Shown here: piece by piece, positions 36,946 through 48,844 of the stretch
How the letters are laid out: each line of letters starts with the position of its first letter
Numbering within the stretch: the first letter of the stretch is position 1
Source: Isoperla grammatica
Taxonomy: Eukaryota; Arthropoda; Insecta; Plecoptera; Perlodidae
Direction: 5' to 3'
Assembly: GCA_945910005.1 (NCBI GenBank)
Contig: OX246748.1
Location: 17,588,080-17,652,079 of the forward strand
DNA: 64,000 bases
The notes under the pieces: generated by a model
The model's database searches: none
What the model was told of the DNA's origin: nothing
The model's input: only the letters and a program-made list of their open reading frames with translations
Translations under genes and position numbers: made by a program

Positions 36946-38667
36946 AAAAAAATTATGCCGAACCATGGACCAATGATAAGTGTTTGTGTCTTTTAAAACT
37001 ATAGTTTATTATGGCGTTCGAAAATTACTTTCGGTTTTGTGAGAAATGTGAGAAAGAGAAAGATGAAAGGTATAGTAGATAGATACATAGCTAATTGATT
37101 AGAACAATTAGAACAATCTGGAATTATCAGTGACGTGAAATGATCTTCACTGATCACTCTGTTTCGAGGAAGGCTGCTACATACATAGCCTACGCAAGCA
37201 AACTGGTCCCTGGGAACAACGGGAACCTGTTCTATTTTCAGGGTCTTACGGAATACATGAACTACTTTTTGGGGTTGCCTGTATCTTTAAATATGTTTTG
37301 CCAACATAGAAAATCATGGTAATAAATATCGATTTATTGTCGTCAACATTCTCCCCCCAAAGACTAAAAGGTTTGTAAAACAGTCATTGTTTACACGCAG
37401 AGTCCTGTCGTTATTGTGTTGAGAAAGTTACATCTGTGATCAACGTAAATCGTTTCGTGTGGAGTTATTTTTACCGTCTCTCGTTTACAAGTTGATAATT
37501 TTCTTGTGATTTGAGTTGTGGGTGGTTGACAATAACAACATTATAGTGACAGAAAGAACTAAATCAGATAATTTTATGTAATAATGAAGATGTTTTGCCT
37601 TTATTTTACTGTCATTATACATTGTATATTGTAATTAATTACGCTTATTTCGATGTAATTCCATTTTACTCTCTTTTTCTATAAGGCAGCACTTTTGAAA
37701 CAAACTAAAACAGTTCTTACTACCTTATACACCTTCTTCCCCCCCCCCCCCCCCAGAGATTTCGGAATTCAACACTGCCTCCAAAAAATAACCAAAGCTG
37801 GAAGTAGCCATATAAAATAGGATGGATACACTTCTATAATGTCGTGTATGGTAAAATGTATGTGATTATTGTTCATTATCTCATCCGAATTATATTAAAA
37901 AACTTTTCAATTCTTTGCGCTGCAAAGAATTTTTAATTAAAATGTAAAATTAAATATTTAATATATAAATATTAACTTGAAAATTAATTAAAAGTTAATT
38001 CCACATACCGACGGACTTCACTTTTGTTGTTCTGGACACTATTACAGCAACCAACATGAATGTACTGAAATTTACACCAAGATTCTCAAAACTCCCCTCT
38101 TCCTCTTACAGAAATCCGTATTATAAATCTGATTTAAATTATGGCCACTCAACAATTCACATTAGGAAAGCAATCAATAATAACACACAATAGAGTTCAA
38201 GGATGGTGTTATTAAAGTAGCAACAAAGGCAAAATTTCAAATTCATTAGAATAATTAATAGTCCTACCTGTGATATATTGGAAAATAGATAGATTCTAGA
38301 GTTAAATATTAATGAGACGTCGTAAGCAAAGAAAATATAAATTGATTTATTGACAATTAGGACACCCACAGTATGAGTGGATAGAAAAATAAATTGGGAA
38401 AGGAAAAGGGAAACAAAATATAAAGGAATCTGATCTGTTATCATTCTACCGGTATAATACCTTAGTAACGTCACAGCAGTTATAGGCTAATGGAAGTTTG
38501 GTCTTGAACCGTTTTCATTCAAATGAACCGGGCTCGAGTCCCAGTCGGTGCTTATTCACATCCCCAGTGTAACCGGGCACAGAGGACTTTATAGCAACGA
38601 ACCATATGATGTCCCGCACGGGAAACTAGTTCTTGTAGGCCTGAGTAGGTATCGACTATAAACACAA

Positions 38668-38936
<269 letters not shown>

Positions 38937-39824
38937 ATAAAACTTGAACAAATTCACTAATCAGTCTTCCAGTGAGCGTGTGTCCTAGAATGTGTAATAT
39001 TGGAGTGTGAATCTTCACATGACCCAACTGGCTGGCTGAGCCTCGCATAGTCTTGTGCACCGCATAACAATGAGGCTGCCTGCGAACTGAACTGTCTGCA
39101 GACGAATGCATTGACCTCCTTCTGCAGAGCTTTGTGATGAGTGATGACACTGCTAGAAGACGTATTATTGTCTCTCCACGCGAGTATACGTTGACCTGCG
39201 TGTTGTTGTCATTGACACGGGACAGGTGTTGGCCGGGTGACCGCGCTCTTTGTCTTGCGGGGTTCGAACCCACGTCCCATGGAACTATGAAGCGCACGGT
39301 TGACAAAACACTGGCAGAAAGAATGTAATAAGTGGAAAGTGGAAAGAAAGATAAGAACCAACAGCTTACCTTGAAAAAGTTCGACAGCCGTGTAGTTTGA
39401 GATGACCATAGATTGACGTTGAAATGTACGAAACCATGTTTTGTTATTATAATTACTGTGCTTGAACAATATGAGATCGATCATATTAAATTATTACTGA
39501 TTTAAAATGTGTTTTTGTTGACGTTCATAACAAATGGTGGCATTGTTTTAGATGATAGCGGTTTGCAATACACCTTTAACAATTAGAACAACAATACACA
39601 ATAATACAATAGATGCACCAGTGCGCACTCAGTGCAGCCAATTGGAAAACGTCATAATTTTATCAATAATAGACTACATACAGGAAATTATGTTCACCTG
39701 TGTTGGATGGGTGTAGTTCTAGCGTTAGTAACGAATAAGAGGGCTGTGACGACACAGTCGGACAAACAATTAGTTACTAGGTAGTTTCATTGTTGTGTAT
39801 TTATTTGATTCGCGCACATTTAGT

Positions 39825-40050
39825 GTTTGTCCGAAACAAAACACGCTGTGGAGTGATTGTATTCGAAACTAACGCTATATATAGCACAAGACTGAATTCC
39901 AAAAATAGCCATGTATGATGTGACCGTGTTTTATTTCGGACAAACATTGATTATGCACCAATCAAAGCAAGATACAACAATGGAGTTGCCTAGCAACAGA
40001 TTGTTTGTACGCCTATGATGTCACAGCCCCCTCAATTGAGTCTTGTGCTA
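39825..40050. repeat. two interleaved inverted repeats
   Basis: GTTTGTCCGAAACAAAACAC (39825) pairs with GTGTTTTATTTCGGACAAAC (ending 39945). TAGCACAAGACTGAATT (39882-39898) pairs with AATTGAGTCTTGTGCTA (40034-40050). The pairs overlap, which fits one TIR element inserted near or into the end of another. It is non-coding. Confidence 0.6.
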
Positions 40051-40281
40051 TTGGAGCAATACACCGCCTTGTTTAGAAGTCACCGAGTGTACTTATTGAA
40101 TAGCCGTGATTCTGAGGGTTGTAAGATTAGAGGGGTGAAGTGAAGGCGTCTGGTTTATATATATTATATGGTTTCCGTCACTCAACCCAGCCAGTTACGT
40201 CGTCTACGTTCCAGTGACCTAATTGATAAACTCCATTAGCCCGTCGAGTGTTTTATCCCTCCACAACTCGAGAGATAAAAG

Positions 40282-40773
40282 CGTTGAGTGAGTAATATGG
40301 GTAGAAACCCAACGCCATCGGCAGTTTGTCTACCGCCTTTTACTGCGCAACATACTTTAGTCGGGTAGTAGAAGTTCGCCAAGCGACGCTATGACGGAGC
40401 CTGATTGGTCGGCTACTTCACCGAAGATATACGAAGACAGGCGAAAACTCGTCATCACGTCGCTTGGCGAACCCCTACTACCCGACTAAACCCATTGTAG
40501 CATATTCTGTCTTCAGTTTTCAGTTTGTAGTTTTTAGTCTTTAGTTTTTACTCACTGCCATGTAGTAGTTTAGTCTAGTACATTATACATTTATTCGCTC
40601 TTTTTACAACAATGTTTAACAATGTACCATGTACCTTGCAAAATAATAAACATATATTCTATTCTATTCTATACTATTCTATTCTATTCTATTCTAAAGT
40701 ATGTTGGGCAGCATAAGGCGGTAGACAAACTGCTGATTGCGTTGCGACTCTACCCTGTATTACTCACTCAACG
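40282..40773. mobile_element. foldback MITE M1, copy 2, interrupted
   Basis: It has the same termini as the element at 15436 (CGTTGAGTGAGTAATA at left, TACTCACTCAACG at right). Near-matching 7-bp flanks are ATAAAAG and ATACAAG. It is split after CCCGACTAAA by a 203-bp insertion (40491-40693). Confidence 0.85.
40491..40693 (+). mobile_element. retroposon with (ATTCT)n tail inside a MITE
   Basis: This 203-bp sequence breaks MITE M1. It ends in a run of ATTCT pentamers and is bounded by the 5-bp duplication CTAAA (40486-40490 and 40694-40698), which occurs once in the uninterrupted copy at 15436. The start CCCATTGTAGCATATTC and body TGTACCATGTACCTTGC were seen nowhere else in the window. A simple-sequence tail with a short duplication indicates target-primed insertion of a SINE or truncated LINE. 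Confidence 0.75.
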
Positions 40774-41377
40774 ATACAAGAGTTTGGTTCGTTGTAATCC
40801 GTGCCGTGCCGTGCAGTTGAGTGGAGATTACCGGAGGCTGTGCCTAGTGACCCACTGTGGCAAGTGCTCACGACGCAAGTACACATGTACAACCGCTCGT
40901 TTCACGTGGGAAGGTCAAAGGTTAACTCACTTCTGTGAAAGCTAGACGTAAAAAGACAAACCCGGTCGGGACTCGAACCCTGAGTGACTCCAGAGTAGCG
41001 GAAGTATTTGTGTGCACATATCTAGAAAAATTGCAAGAAAAATAGCTCTGCTTTTGTTGTATAATAATCCAATAGTTGTAATATCTAGGTAAATTATATA
41101 GGTTCATGTATATACGTAAATAAAATTTATAACAAAAATAAAATATTTTTGAGTGATAGGACAAATAATTTAACAAATGAACTAAATTCAAAAATTCGTA
41201 TTGAATTGTTACACCTGTGTTGGAGTGGGTGTAGCTTGCCTCTGACCATAGAACACAACACACACTGGTGTCGCAAACTTGCATCCTTATATGCAGGCTT
41301 GATTTGGGCAAAGATTATGGAGGACAGCCCCTCATAATCTTTGGTTTGGGAATGTGCGTCTTTTAGATGTTTACAAA

Positions 41378-41837
41378 CATAGGCGTGCGCAGCGTCCAAC
41401 ATTAGACCCGGCACAAGGTGGCGTGGTACAGCTGGGGTCTGGGGCGAAGCCCCAGCCGCCGGAGGCAATTTCGGCGCAGGCGAAAAATCTTTCGGTTGAT
41501 GCACTAACTTTTATGGCCTAAAACGCGATTTTAAGACGCGACGCTTTCCGCTGTCAATGGATCTTGTGGCCCCTATAGAGCTTTGTTTCGTTTCATTTAT
41601 ATAAAAGATAAATCATAATTTATTTGCGCAGCCCCTAGTGAAGTGTGCCTTTGCGTAAAAACGCACTACTGACACTGAATTTTAATTTAAAGACTAATTT
41701 AAAGCTACGTTTAAAGTTAAACTGCTCTCGGCCCAGGCCGGGTCTAAAGGAACTGGAGTTTCGCGCGGCCCGACCGCCAAGTTGACACATTAGGTCCGGC
41801 CTGGGCCGAATAGGCCTGGGCCGTGCGCACGCCTATG
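41378..41837. mobile_element. non-autonomous hAT element, TSD TTTACAAA
   Basis: The ends CATAGGCGTGCGCA and TGCGCACGCCTATG are perfect inverse copies. An exact 8-bp duplication TTTACAAA flanks them (41370-41377 and 41838-41845). Both features define hAT. The 460-bp interior has the hairpin TCTGGGGCGAAGCCCCAG, also found in two other hATs here, and no transposase. Confidence 0.92.
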
Positions 41838-42695
41838 TTTACAAACTTATAATAGGGTTTTCGATATGGGTAATCGATAAATCAATAGCATATTAATTTA
41901 AAAATGATGAAAGGAATCGGGATTTTCATTATTTACCTACTGATAGGAAACCCCACTTTTCATCGGAATAGCGCAACGAACTTTCAGTGGGTTAAGAGCA
42001 GTCGAACCCAGGGCCAGGGGTTACACTTGTTGGGGGGGGGGGGGGGGGGGGGCTGAGTTTGAGCACCAGCAGACTGGCTTGTTTTTTGACCCCACTCGTG
42101 CCAGGACACAGCTTAAAGATAAATTTTCCTTTTTTGCTTTATTTTTATTGCCATTTTATTATAGCTAATGTGCATGATATTTGACACCTCTATCCACATA
42201 AGCTAATAAATCTTAAGGGTGACATAGAAGACATCAGTATATATGGTAATATGTAACATTGTAGTGCACTCAAATATAATGATGTTTTTTTTGTAGTCAA
42301 TTTCTTATTTGAAACCCAATAAAGTCAATAATAACAGTCAGTCAAGTACTATCTATAGTAAGAAAAAGTATATGAAATAAATAACACAAATATTTGAAGA
42401 AGCTTTACAAAACATTTAAAATTATAACAAAATTCCATTTATTTATTCTTCATTCTTTATTATTATAATATAAAATTGTTTATTACAGAAATACCATTTT
42501 TGGTATTAAATTTTTAGATTCCTAGTTCTAGTTCAAGATGTTTGTTGTTTCCTGTTTGAAAAATTATGTGACCGATGTGAAGTTAGCACCGTTCTGTGCC
42601 ATCGAACTGGAGTTGATCGATGTGAAGTTAACACCGTTGTGTGCCATCGAACTGAGTTGATTGATGTGAAGTTAACACCATTGTCTTGCCCACAG

Positions 42696-42888
42696 GAGCT
42701 GGAGTTCCACGGGGTGATGCGCTTCTACTTCCAAGACTCGGGTCAGAAGGTGGCGACCAAGTGTATCCGGGTGGCTTCGGACGCTACATCGCAGGCCGTC
42801 ATCGAGACGCTCATAGAGAAGTTCCGACCAGACATGCGGATGCTCTCCGTGCCCGAGTACGCGCTTTACGAGATACACGAGAACGGAG
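42696..42888 (+). CDS. cno: canoe/afadin, coding exon 2 (RA1 domain)
   Basis: The acceptor is CTTGCCCACAG|GAG and the donor GAACGGAG|GTACGT; 193 bp, phase 0 in and phase 1 out. The product covers most of the first Ras-association domain, which in afadin/canoe binds GTP-loaded Rap1 and Ras with a ubiquitin-like fold. It opens with the hallmark ELEFHGVMRFYFQDSGQKVA. It continues through ATKCIRVASDATSQAVIETL, the part that includes the first beta strands and the basic face, and then EKFRPDMRMLSVPEYALYEI. The conservation level and absence of gaps leave little doubt. Base composition is GC-richer than the surrounding intron, as in the other exons. Confidence 0.97.
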
Positions 42889-45800
42889 GTACGTACGGTC
42901 TGTTCGGTCGAAGGTGGCGATCGGAAACGAGGTTTTGAAGATTTATTTTTTATTTTTTTTATTTTTTTTTGGAAAACTCCACTTTTTGCAACTTGTGTGG
43001 CATATGTTTACGCTTTATTTACACAATGTAATGAATAGATGAAAATGAACTCAAGTCCCGGGCAATGTTGACACCAACTAATTTACTAGGAAACATGCTT
43101 TATTTGAACACACTTAATAATGAAATAATTTTAGAAAAGTTATTATCAAGAAAAAACACATTTTTACATGATTATTTATTTATTTATTTAATGTCTATCC
43201 TATTCAGTTATAAAAACTGATTTACAAAGGAGGACCTTAAATAAAACTAAGCTATGCAAACAATTAATAATAATGAAATCATAAATAACAATAACAACAA
43301 AGACAAAACAAACTACTGAACTATATAAAATATAATCAAGAACAAGAAAAAATCATTGAGAAATGAATTAAAATCAAATGAAGTGGAAAACCACCTTTAT
43401 TTTGCTAATAACAAATGATGTCGCTATTTCATACACTGCGTCTTCGGCACCATTTCAATCTGTCATTGGGTATTTTCCTATACAAGCAATCCATGGGATC
43501 TTAATAACCTTTCGGTATGCCAGTCATTTTGTTTACCTTTGTGATACTTCCATCCATGTTATGACGACTTCTATGTTGGAGAGGAAAAACAAGCGAAGAC
43601 GAGCGATACAAATAGCATTGCTTGAGTAAATAACACGGGTCTCGGAATATAGACATCACACACACAGTCAGAAGCTCGCATTATGCAAATATAACAAGTC
43701 ATGGGGAAGTCACACACAGTGTTCACTGTTCACCTGTTGATGAAACCAGCGGACAACGGTAGTTTTAATTTAAAGTAGTCGTGTGAGTCCACAATGGGTT
43801 TGGTCCTTGACAGACTTCGTAGGCAGAAGAAGAGCACCTAAGTCGGTTACGATGACATTAAATAAGTAGACGTGAATGAGGAAATATACATAGTAGTGGT
43901 AACGAAGTAGCTGCGTGACCCTTAATTTCTCATAAGAAACCAGAAGGAAAAAAAAAACTGGCAAAAAGTTATTAATTACTAGATTTAAATTAATAGTTAG
44001 TTTGATAGATGGAGCTAATAATAGGCTAGGTTAGTTACGATACCTACCTAGAAGGTTCAGGTTGGGAAAAACAGATACGATCACACAAAAGCATCAAGGG
44101 TCATACAGACAGTAGGTACTGCAAGTACTTCTTAAATTGATTGAACTGGTATTGTGCGTAGTAGTAGCAGTTACGCAACTAGCTTGATTGACGTCTGATT
44201 ACAGCATAGTATCGACTTTTGTCAATGAGTGTACGTCCACACCTTTTAATTAGTATGCAGATTGGACTTCTCATAGTGAGACCATTGAGAAATGTAGATA
44301 ATTATAGTCCAATGCCAGTTCGATATCTGGTAATTAGCTCAAAGTATTTCAACCTGTTCGGGATAGTAGACGAGATGCCATGTAATTATACGGATGTGAA
44401 ATTCACGAGCATAGTCTGCCAGGTGTTTGGCAAGCGAAGTCTTTTTTCTGCTATGGATAAATGCATTGTGAATAGGTACTATTTAGGCCTACTCGGATTA
44501 ATTTACTTACTTTCGGAGCTCTTTTGTCGGCAGATGTTGCGATGGTTAATTCTGACTGGTCGATTTAGGGTTTTTGTTGTTGTTACTGGTCGAAACGTTT
44601 GTAGTAGAGGTTTGCAATGCTTTGTTGAGGATATCATAGAGAACCAACAGCTTACCTTGGTACCCGAGTGCTCGGAGAGTGAAGTCGGTAGAAAATAATG
44701 AGAATTGTCGAAACTGCTCCAGTTTATTCACACGCCATGTGTGGCACTCTTGGATTGAACAAGGTTATGTGTTTATTTAGATTTTCCATTGCACGTTTTA
44801 AAAGTTCTGTGCAATGCAAGGTATACATACTGCTCCAAGCTTGATATGTATCAGAGTCTCAAACTTTTCACTTCAAAACACTTTATTGGTAATCTTATTT
44901 TATTAATTGTTTTGTAATGTTCCCTTAAATTGTTTCCATAAGTTTTCAAATTATTATTTAAGATTTGTTTTATTCTCTCATAAAATACAAGTTCATCCCA
45001 ATTCTGTCCTTAACGTTCAGCTTTAGAAGTTATTTCAATAACTGTTCCAAGATTGAAATCTTTCTCAAATCAACTAATTTTTAAATGCATTATTTTGTGT
45101 GTGAAGAAATATAAATGTATGCATTTTTTATTTTTGCATGAAATATTGAAGATAAATTTGTTAAAACATGAATGAGTAAATTCAGTGCTTCTCAGATATC
45201 TGCATATTGTTGTGTATGAGGTTAATGCACAGTTTTGTTATAATTGGTACTAACAGTGCACGTGTAAATAGTTCACAGCACTTTATGAAGCAATGCTGAG
45301 AGTAATTAACACAAATTAAATCTGTAAGATTAATTAGAATACGTAATGCAGTAAAAATGAATGCATGAGGCCAGGCATTCCTTGCGAGGTATGTTTTATA
45401 AAGCAGCATTGTTGGCTAAGTGCAACGTTGTGCTTGTATAAGTAAGAGGAGGGAAGGGTGGGGAGAGGAGGTACCAACTTTGGAAATAATCAGGGAGTAA
45501 ACCCCTATGTTGGTGACCATAAGCACATAATAAATGGCAAAATGTCCCCTACTGAAAATCAGATCTTGTATTTGAGGCGGTAGACAATAAATACAATTGT
45601 ATTTTATTTAAATTTATTTATATACAGAAAAGTATGGACAGAATTTGTAGAAAGAGCAGAGGAAGAAGAAAGTGAAAAGGAGGAGCCAGAGGAAGTTAAT
45701 ATGAGGGAAGCGTCAGACATGGCCAGCCGGCTTCGATGTACCTAGGGGCCAGAATATGATGGGATTAACTTCCTATCCCCTACCCGACTTCATTGTTGGA

Positions 45801-45962
45801 CACAGGGAGCAGATATATATAGGTTGCTCCAAATAAGATTTAGTTATGAATGTAGTATATTTGGTAAATTATGTGCTAAATTGTCTTTCACTATTTCCAC
45901 ATATTTGAGCAGTGGTGAATAATCTCAAGGTAACCGTATCCTGATGAACGCTTGTGTTTCAG
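42889..45962 (+). other. cno: cno intron 2
   Basis: The donor is GTACGT and the acceptor GAACGCTTGTGTTTCAG, phase 1. It contains dispersed repeat R2 (43172-43381), a copy of the AACCAACAGCTTACCTT word at 44642-44658, and an acidic coding-like stretch near 45640-45745. The 159-codon frame at 44219-44698 is unrecognised, overlaps the repeat word and is not called a gene. Confidence 0.85.
43172..43381. repeat. dispersed repeat R2, copy 2
   Basis: TTTATTTATTTAATGTC, CCTATTCAGTTATAAAAACT, GATTTACAAAGGAGGACCTT and the following A-rich 150 bp match 32270-32475 closely, in the same orientation. Confidence 0.8.
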
Positions 45963-46072
45963 ACGAACGTCGCCTGGGCGTGGACGAGAAGCCGCTGCTC
46001 GTCCAGCTCAACTGGCACATCGACGATCGAGAGGGGCGCTTCCTTCTCAGGAGGATCGACGATGTAACAAAC
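45963..46072 (+). CDS. cno: canoe/afadin, coding exon 3 (end of RA1)
   Basis: The acceptor is TGTGTTTCAG|AC and the donor AACAAAC|GTAAGT; 110 bp, phase 1 in and phase 0 out. The junction codon G|AC gives Asp. The exon encodes DERRLGVDEKPLLVQLNWHI followed by DDREGRFLLRRIDD, the C-terminal strands of RA1. The motif DEKPLLVQLNW-DDREGRF is diagnostic of canoe and afadin. A hAT element (46144-46627) is inserted 71 bp beyond the donor. Confidence 0.97.
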
Positions 46073-48217
46073 GTAAGTCTCGGCCCGATGGTTGGTGTGT
46101 AGGCTTACCTGGGTGCACGTTTTACGCAGAAAAATACGTATGCCAGGGTTGCCACTTTCAAGGATTGTATCCTTTTCTCAGGATTTTGAGAGTGTCTCAA
46201 GGATAACAGGATTTTGGGCAAAATCTTAGGATTTTATACTGTCTTTAAAAAATACATTAAATTAATACATTTTTAAAAATTCAGCTAAAAAAGCAATGAA
46301 GACAGTAAAAGAACATCAGGTACTAGTAAAAATAAACATAAGTGACTGCATAACATTTCCCGCAAGTGGTAGTTATGGTGAGTAAAAGTAAAACGTTAAA
46401 ATATATTCGAAGAAAATTCCGATTCTTATGCGTTTCTGCACGTAATGTTGACTAGATTCTCGAAAATCAGGCTGGCATAACATATTTTGGCATGAAACCT
46501 GAAAATTTGTAACATTCCTTCGCAGTTATAATAATATGCTAATGCTGAATATAACTGTTTTCAAGGATTTCTCAGGATTCTTTTAGTTTCTTTCAAGGAT
46601 AAAAAAATTGACTTGGTGGCAACCCTGACGTATGCATTATATCTTAGTTCTAGCAGAAAGTCATCTAAATGACTGAGTCGAGCTAGAGAAAACCCTAATG
46701 AGAAGACACTCATTGGACTTGTACATGTAAAGTACTTCTCATTGACAAAATTAATACAGTAAAGCAGCCGCACGCATCGTAGCGACACCGGCTATTTTGA
46801 AAGGTAGGGAAAGAATAGTATTGTTTGACGGGAACAAGACTGTAAAACGATTTATGGGGCAATGGAGGCATATTTTGACAATGAGTCTGCGATGAGACCT
46901 CTTCTGCAATACAAGTTTTAAAATGAAAACGCGGATTGGGTCCTGTGGGGTATTATCAAAACATGCCAGTTTCCATAGATACAGCCAATAAAACCGTCAC
47001 TTATTAGTTACCCATTCATCCTTTATTCTATTGAAACAAGCCAGTGTCCCTAGGATCCGTGTGGCTGCTTTAATTGTACTACAACATTCCAAGTTGCTTG
47101 TTAAAAATGGGCTGAAGTATAATAAATGCACATTGAGAAGCACCATCTTAAACTAGGAAGTGCTCAGTGATGTACTGGTATGTAGTGAGTGTTCTTCTTA
47201 AGCAGTACTTTTTATTTTTTTTATTAGAATGTAGCACTGTTCATAATATGATATCCCGGACAAAGGTAGTGTTTGTATCCCCTATCCTATCCACCACACC
47301 ATTAAGGTGACAGTAATTTAGCATTCAGCACTTAAATTTGTATTTTTGTGAAATATGTTATTGTGGCTTTGATGGCTGTCTTGTGTTAATAACTTTCGTA
47401 TACTTATCCTGAAAATATCCATCTATTCTTGAACTCTGGGTCTGGCGTGACCTTGCTGGTGATGACTATGCAAATAGTTTGTATCTTCATAGGTCACAGC
47501 AGTTTAACCTGAGATGGAATAACAACCTAAAACAAATGAGTATATTCTTATTACTGAGAACCCACATATAGATGCTTCCACTTCTTTATACTCATCTACC
47601 TGTTCTTCATTGTCACATGTCATAGAGGGTTGTTTCAATTTAGCAGTAAACTTGTATTTTGTGCATTATAAATTTATAAATGAAATTGTTGCTTAATCAT
47701 TATATCGAACATACATGCTTGAAATGACAGACAGAAATGTGTGGCACCCAGTATACCCTCTTTCATTAGCTAATTATTTAAATCTTGATTAGTACTAATG
47801 GTTTATGCATGGTTATGTGCATATTTATAGTAAACCTGGATATACTTCTTGTAGTCTCAAGGTAGCTTAATTATATTTTTGATATGAATTCCAAATTTCG
47901 AAGGGCAATTTAAGTAATATGACACAAGCTGAAGAAATGCTGGGTAGAAGGTATCTTTTCTACCCTTGATTTGTATGTGTTGTATACGTACCTAGTTTAA
48001 TATTTTAACGTGTCTTGTTACTGTGTTGTGCGATAGCGTCTCCATCTGTTATCAGACAACCAGCAAGTTTTCTTCCTGTTGTTTATGAGAAATTAAGTTC
48101 ACCAATTGTAGTTAAATACATATTATATATACCGGTACTACGTTGTATGGGTAAATCATTTACTAATTCTAATAATTTGCTTTAGTCTGGTATTAATGTT
48201 CATCTGTGTACTTTCAG
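46073..48217 (+). other. cno: cno intron 3
   Basis: The donor is GTAAGT and the acceptor TGTGTACTTTCAG, phase 0. It contains one hAT element (46144-46627). The rest (46628-48217) is AT-rich unique sequence with no recognisable gene or repeat. Confidence 0.9.
46144..46627. mobile_element. non-autonomous hAT element, TSD ACGTATGC
   Basis: The ends CAGGGTTGCCAC and GTGGCAACCCTG are perfect 12-bp inverse copies of the classic hAT terminus. An exact 8-bp duplication ACGTATGC flanks them (46136-46143 and 46628-46635). Inside, the word TTTCAAGGAT...CTCAGGATT is repeated inward from both ends. It is 484 bp with no transposase. Confidence 0.93.
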
Positions 48218-48377
48218 ATGCCGTCCGTCAGTTTCCAAGAAGGCGGCTCCAGTTTTCGACGGAAACTGTCCAAACGAGAGAAGAAACAACTGAAGAAACA
48301 AGAGAAACTCAACAAACTCAAAACTACCGCTGTTCCTGACGAAAACGATGCCGGAGTTGCCGAAAAACTTTACACAG
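48218..48377 (+). CDS. cno: canoe/afadin, coding exon 4 (basic linker)
   Basis: The acceptor is GTACTTTCAG|ATG and the donor TACACAG|GTGAAG; 160 bp, phase 0 in and phase 1 out. It encodes the linker between RA1 and RA2. A Phe-rich start (MPSVSFQEGGSSFRRKLSK) leads into a lysine-rich helix (REKKQLKKQEKLNKLK) and an acidic tail ending in AEKLYT. The FRRKLSKREKK segment corresponds to the F-K-R-x-L-S-K-(K/R)-E-K-K motif at the same place in afadin and fly canoe. The charged helix could form a short coiled coil or contact membrane lipids; that is inference. Confidence 0.93.
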
Positions 48378-48594
48378 GTGAAGATGCGCTCACAAACTTG
48401 CTGTGCAATTAGAAAGTAGAGTAAGATTCAGTTCATTGTAAACGTAAGAACAAGGACTGATCGTAGCTGTTTGACCATAGCTGTGGTCGATTAGGGGTGG
48501 ATGTGGTGAACCTTGGTTCATGCATTTGTTTCAAATCCTGGTATGGATATAAAGATTATCAGTACTATGTGATTTCATTTATCTTCACTTTAAC

Positions 48595-48844
48595 CGTTGA
48601 GTGAGTAGTATATGGTAGAGTCGCAATGCAATCGGCAGTTTGTCTACCGTCTTGCTGCCCAAGATACTTTAGTCGGGTAGTAAGTAAGCGACGCGATGAC
48701 GGAGTTTTCGGCTGTCTTCGTATATCTTCAGTGAAGTAGCCGACCAATCAGGTTCCGTCATCGCGTCGCTTGGCGAACTTCTACTACCCGACTAGAGTAT
48801 TTGCGCGAGGCGTTGCGCCTCTACCCTATACTACTCCCTCAACA
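48595..48844. mobile_element. foldback MITE M1, copy 3
   Basis: It starts CGTTGAGTGAGTAGTATA and ends TACTCCCTCAACA, with palindromic arms matching 15436-15721 (GCGACGCGATGACGGAG and inverse). The 7-bp flanks CTTTAAC and CTTTCAC differ by one base. It abuts the LINE remnant on its right, so it probably inserted into that LINE. Confidence 0.85.

Noticed and set aside
44219..44698. 159-codon plus-strand open frame
   Set aside because: No domain is recognised and its C-terminal part is encoded by the dispersed AACCAACAGCTTACC repeat word.
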